Shown here: positions 61,219-64,000 of the stretch, one piece after another
How the letters are laid out: each line of letters begins with the position of its first letter
Numbering within the stretch: position 1 is the stretch's first letter
NCBI GenBank assembly: GCA_963665185.2
Contig: CAXXPO010000010.1
Span: forward strand, 186,001 to 250,000
Length of the DNA: 64,000 bases
Reading direction: 5' to 3'
From: G963665185 sp963665185
Lineage (GTDB): Bacteria; Desulfobacterota; Desulfovibrionia; Desulfovibrionales; Desulfovibrionaceae
Notes under the pieces: generated by a model
Seen by the model: the letters and a program-made list of their open reading frames with translations, nothing else
Told to the model about the DNA's origin: nothing
Database searches by the model: none
Program-made: the position numbers and the translations under genes

Positions 61219-62479
61219 GACTTCTCCCTGGGGTTCGAGGTGGCAAGGGACGGTACGGGGCCTCAAAAACAATGTCCTTGGTGACGACCATGGAAAAACG
61301 GTATCCCGGCCGGATTTCAAGCGTGGGTTTGATGTTGGTGTTCTTTTGCAGAAGCTGCATGGATGCCTGGCCCACCTGTTCGGCCACGGCGGATCCCATC
61401 TGGTCCTGAAAGGAGGGATTGTCGCGCCTGCCGCTCTCGGAAGACGAAGAAAACGAATCCATGGCCCAGGCCATGGGGCCGCTGATAAGGCTCATGATGG
61501 CGGCGGAACCGAAGATGCGCAGGTAATGGTTGTTCACCTGGTCGCTGAACCCGCTGTACCCGGACACATCCGCGCCGGGCATGGCCCCAAGGGTGATGGA
61601 GGATCCGTCTGGAAAGATTATGCGGTTCCAGGCCACCAGAACCCGTTCCTGCCCATACACCACGCGGGAGTCGTACAAACCGACCAACCGGCTGCCCTGG
61701 GGAACCAGCAGCGAGGAACCGGAGGCCGTGTCGTAGATATTGCGGCTGACCTGAGCCAGGATGTGACCGGGCAGATCCGAATTGATGCCCGAAAGCATGA
61801 TGCCGGAAATCACGGTTCCGGTTTTGATCTCGTATGCGGCTCCAGGTACTCTGTCATACGGAAGTTGCCATTGATCGACCCTGGCCCGGTCCCGCAGAAA
61901 TGTTTCCTTGTCCTCACGCTCGGACGGGGTCTGATCCGGCAAAGCCGCTGCCCCTGGATATATCGGATGGCGCTGGGCCACGCCGGACACCATTGAAACC
62001 GGAGCTTCGGCAGATGCCGCCGGCGCGTCGGCCTTGGTTATCTGAATTTTCAGAGGGGCGGCCAGGGCCTGCTGCAGGGCTTGCTGCCGGTTGTTGCGAA
62101 CCTGCAACAACTCCCGCTGCCGGGCCTGGTACGCCGCCGGAGGTGGCGGAAGCTTCACCACCGTAACCAGCGGAGCTTCATCCTGGGGAGCGGACTGGTC
62201 TGTCTTGTCAGGCAGTGGAGGCGGGGGAGGATTCACCAGCCCTGTTTTCTGATCCGGCGCGGCCAGGGCAGGCTGTTCATCCGCCACATCGTTTTCCACG
62301 CCCGCAATCTGCTGTTGCTCCTTCCGTTCCTTGTCGGGCTGGCTGCCGAACTGAACCGAATAGAACAGAACGCCAAGCACCACCACTCCCACGGCGATAG
62401 CCAGATACAAAAATCGACTGCCTCCTTTCCGGGTGTCGGGTTTGGGCTTGATGACCAGGCTGTTCGGGCTGTCGCTCAT
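61205..62479 (-). CDS. trbI: TrbI/VirB10 type IV secretion protein
   Basis: This is a 424-residue protein with one membrane helix (FLYLAIAVGVVVLGVLFYSV, residues about 22-41) after a short cytoplasmic tail. A proline-rich spacer (PPPPPLPDK and PPPPAAYQ, residues about 80-115) leads to the VirB10 C-terminal domain: YEIKTGTVISGIMLSGINSDLPG near 215, SSLLVPQGSRLVG near 255, RVLVAWNRIIFPDGSSI near 280 and the antenna region near 315. It spans the cell envelope and couples ATPase energy to opening of the outer-membrane pore. The order trbI-ssb-traG is tightly packed. Confidence 0.95.
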   Translation of the reverse strand: MSDSPNSLVIKPKPDTRKGGSRFLYLAIAVGVVVLGVLFYSVQFGSQPDKERKEQQQIAGVENDVADEQPALAAPDQKTGLVNPPPPPLPDKTDQSAPQDEAPLVTVVKLPPPPAAYQARQRELLQVRNNRQQALQQALAAPLKIQITKADAPAASAEAPVSMVSGVAQRHPIYPGAAALPDQTPSEREDKETFLRDRARVDQWQLPYDRVPGAAYEIKTGTVISGIMLSGINSDLPGHILAQVSRNIYDTASGSSLLVPQGSRLVGLYDSRVVYGQERVLVAWNRIIFPDGSSITLGAMPGADVSGYSGFSDQVNNHYLRIFGSAAIMSLISGPMAWAMDSFSSSSESGRRDNPSFQDQMGSAVAEQVGQASMQLLQKNTNIKPTLEIRPGYRFSMVVTKDIVFEAPYRPLPPRTPGRSHALD

Positions 62480-62487
62480 TGTGTCCT

Positions 62488-63075
62488 CTACCTGGCCTTG
62501 ATGATGTACATTAAGGCAACGTTGCGGGGGCGGGTTTCCAAGCCTACTCGCGGTGCTCCGTAACCGTCAGAAGTGATCCTTGCGTATCCAGATCGTCCAT
62601 GAGGAGGTGACTGCCCATTCCAAAATGTTCCAATCATATGCCCACCAAAGCTGTTTGTGTTTTCAATTCCAGATGTTTCTGCATCTGTATTAAAAGCCAG
62701 CCTTCCTCCAAAACCGCTAAAAGTATGCCCTTGGAACGCATCATTTTGTGAACTCTTCAAACCTCTTCCTGAATCCACTCCCCGCCCATGATCCCAGCCA
62801 CGGATGAATTCACCGCGCAGGTCGGGAACCCGGCTTCCGACAATGGTGGCCAGCGTCGGGTAACTTGCAGCGGAAAAGCTCTGCCCGTTGCATTCAAGAT
62901 ACCCGGTGGGGACCGTTCCGGATGGCCAGGGAATAATGGTCCCCACCGGAACAGGTGGAACCGCCGTGACGTTTACAGGCGCAATGCTCGCGGAATCAGC
63001 GGCGTAAACGCCGGGAACCGTGAACAGCAGCACAAAAAACATGCAGAGGATATGTCGTCGCATGAGAGTCTCCAT
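62488..63075 (-). CDS. Secreted phage-tail-collar-domain protein (possible pilus-tip adhesin)
   Basis: This is a 195-residue protein starting at ATG 63075, which overlaps the PilV-like stop as TGATG. A signal peptide (ILCMFFVLLFTVPGVYA) is followed by a tail-collar domain: PVGTIIPWPSGTVPTGYLECNGQSFSAASYPTLATIVG and VPDLRGEFIRGWDHGRGVD. The closing part is RPRNVALMYIIKA. Tail-collar domains occur at the tips of phage fibres and of some IncI-type pilus adhesins. The coupling to pilV suggests a separately made tip. The C-terminal Gly/Ser-rich part may bind the recipient surface. Confidence 0.75.
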   Translation of the reverse strand: METLMRRHILCMFFVLLFTVPGVYAADSASIAPVNVTAVPPVPVGTIIPWPSGTVPTGYLECNGQSFSAASYPTLATIVGSRVPDLRGEFIRGWDHGRGVDSGRGLKSSQNDAFQGHTFSGFGGRLAFNTDAETSGIENTNSFGGHMIGTFWNGQSPPHGRSGYARITSDGYGAPRVGLETRPRNVALMYIIKAR

Positions 63076-63998
63076 CAGTTGCAGGTTGTCATGACCTGGA
63101 GTTTGCCGTGTTCAGGTGCGGGAGAGATCCAGCCCTTGCTGGTGTCCGTTGTCAGAATGCGCAGGTTGACCCGCCAGGAACTTCCCAGGTCCGTGGCCCA
63201 GGCCTGGACCGATACGATGGAGTCCGACAGATTCCCCGCTTCCGCGAGAACCGGGACGACGAAAATTTCAGGGCGGGTGTCTGTTCCGGTCGGGCAATGC
63301 GGCTTGGGAATGATGTCGCCGTTGGAGGCAATGGTGGAGCCGGCCACAAGCAGGGAATTACCCGTGTCAGTCAGGAGTTCCACCTGTCCGTTGCGGCAGA
63401 TGTACAGCCCTTCGTCCGGATCAAAAAAAACCCGGCCTTCCTTGGATGGATCACACACTCCCATCTCTGCCAGGGAATGGCTTTCGAACCGGACTTCACG
63501 CACGCCGTTTATGGCGTGGTCGGTCATATCCAGTTCTGTGGCCATCTGGTTGAGTTCGGGATGTCCGGGAACCTTGATGCGGTAGAGAAAATCCTTGCCC
63601 AGGTCCCCGTCGCGCAAAGACACCAAGGCCCCGATATGGCCTGCTCCGGGGTCGGGAATATCCGTGGCCGACAAATCCATGCGCCACCCGCCGAAAGCGC
63701 CTTGCAGACTTCCGGCCGGCTGGCCCGGCATGTCCCCTGTGGGAACGAATCCTCCCGCACCACCGATGAGTGCGGCACAGGATGGCACATCCGAATTCAG
63801 AAAAGATTTCTTTTCTCCAGCTCCTCTGCCGCCGCTGGTAATCACAAGGACTTGCAGCTCCCCGGCGGAAGGTTGCAGCGCGTAGGCCGTGTACGACTGC
63901 CCCCAGGGGTTGGTGTCCGCGAATCCATCCGGAAGGAACCGGTCTGCCCGAAGCTGGGCCATGGAAATGGAAACCGCATGCGTTGCCGTGGCCACGCC
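63075..63998 (-). CDS. pilV: PilV-like conjugative pilus tip protein (5' end outside the window)
   Basis: About 308 residues are visible; the frame is open to the window edge, so the prepilin start is missing. Segments match the shufflon-type PilV constant region: YTAYALQPSAGELQVLVITSGGR, SCAALIGGAGGFV, LYRIKVPGHPELNQMATELDMTDHAINGVREVRF and PDEGLYICRNGQVELL. In IncI plasmids PilV is the thin-pilus adhesin whose C-terminus is switched by the Rci recombinase. Here the visible frame ends normally at 63075 in TTCN and the next gene supplies a tail-collar domain. No inverted shufflon segments are seen on this side. Confidence 0.72.
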   Translation of the reverse strand, partial: GVATATHAVSISMAQLRADRFLPDGFADTNPWGQSYTAYALQPSAGELQVLVITSGGRGAGEKKSFLNSDVPSCAALIGGAGGFVPTGDMPGQPAGSLQGAFGGWRMDLSATDIPDPGAGHIGALVSLRDGDLGKDFLYRIKVPGHPELNQMATELDMTDHAINGVREVRFESHSLAEMGVCDPSKEGRVFFDPDEGLYICRNGQVELLTDTGNSLLVAGSTIASNGDIIPKPHCPTGTDTRPEIFVVPVLAEAGNLSDSIVSVQAWATDLGSSWRVNLRILTTDTSKGWISPAPEHGKLQVMTTCN

Positions 63999-64000
63999 GG

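Overview
The window reads as a GC-rich Gram-negative chromosome carrying an integrated conjugative element. The gene styles and the conjugation and metallophore genes would fit a Desulfovibrio-like member of the Desulfobacterota, but no ribosomal or housekeeping marker is present, so the host assignment is inference only.

Chromosomal side, 1-19222. Positions 1-14421 hold a metallophore-type locus on the + strand. It comprises the end of an NRPS with a terminal thioester reductase, a DUF4198 protein, a type II thioesterase, an RND exporter, an AraC regulator behind a good Fur-box candidate, a LolA-like periplasmic protein, an outer-membrane beta-barrel protein, two IrtAB/YbtPQ-like fused ABC transporters, a short AraC-type protein and a PP-loop amidotransferase-like enzyme. 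Three of these genes carry +1 shifts at short mononucleotide runs. AT-richer DNA follows: a SAM methyltransferase, an IS3 scar, an exported S10 carboxypeptidase-like lipoprotein and an exported phosphatidylserine-decarboxylase-like enzyme.

At 19201-19222 the minus strand carries the 3' end of a tRNA-Ala- or tmRNA-like gene, starting in the T-loop and ending in CCA, followed by its own terminator. This looks like an attachment site, and everything to its right appears to be an integrative conjugative element (ICE). Neither the integrase nor the other end is in the window.

Element, 19223-64000. The left arm (19.2-29.5 kb) is a stability and stress region with two HipBA systems, an Abi/HEPN protein, HicAB, UmuDC, a CopG/ParE pair and a choloylglycine-hydrolase-family enzyme. 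Two repeat families (R1, R2) flank a HipAB cassette and an apparently empty counterpart. Next (29.8-38.8 kb) is a six-gene restriction-type defence operon: Vsr, MORC/MutL-like GHKL ATPase, Z1 helicase, PD-(D/E)XK protein, AIPR protein and C5-cytosine methyltransferase. A 10-bp-phased repeat array and long hairpins at 39.27-39.48 kb precede rha, a MobC/TraJ-like gene and a relaxase-helicase, and form the best oriT candidate.

A second, AT-rich operon at 45.5-50.4 kb encodes a DUF6471-like protein, a Dam-type methylase, a HerA-like ATPase, a NurA-like nuclease and a small protein. It is my first choice for a poorly described modification/degradation defence system. An IS407-group IS3 element with a 4-bp target duplication lies at 50456-51653 inside an already broken gene. 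The right arm, on the minus strand, carries YefM-YoeB, an HD hydrolase, an ArdC-zincin-TOPRIM protein, TraF, a double winged-helix protein riddled with coding palindromes, a Cys-rich protein, TraG/VirD4, SSB, TrbI/VirB10, a secreted tail-collar-domain protein and PilV, which runs off the end.
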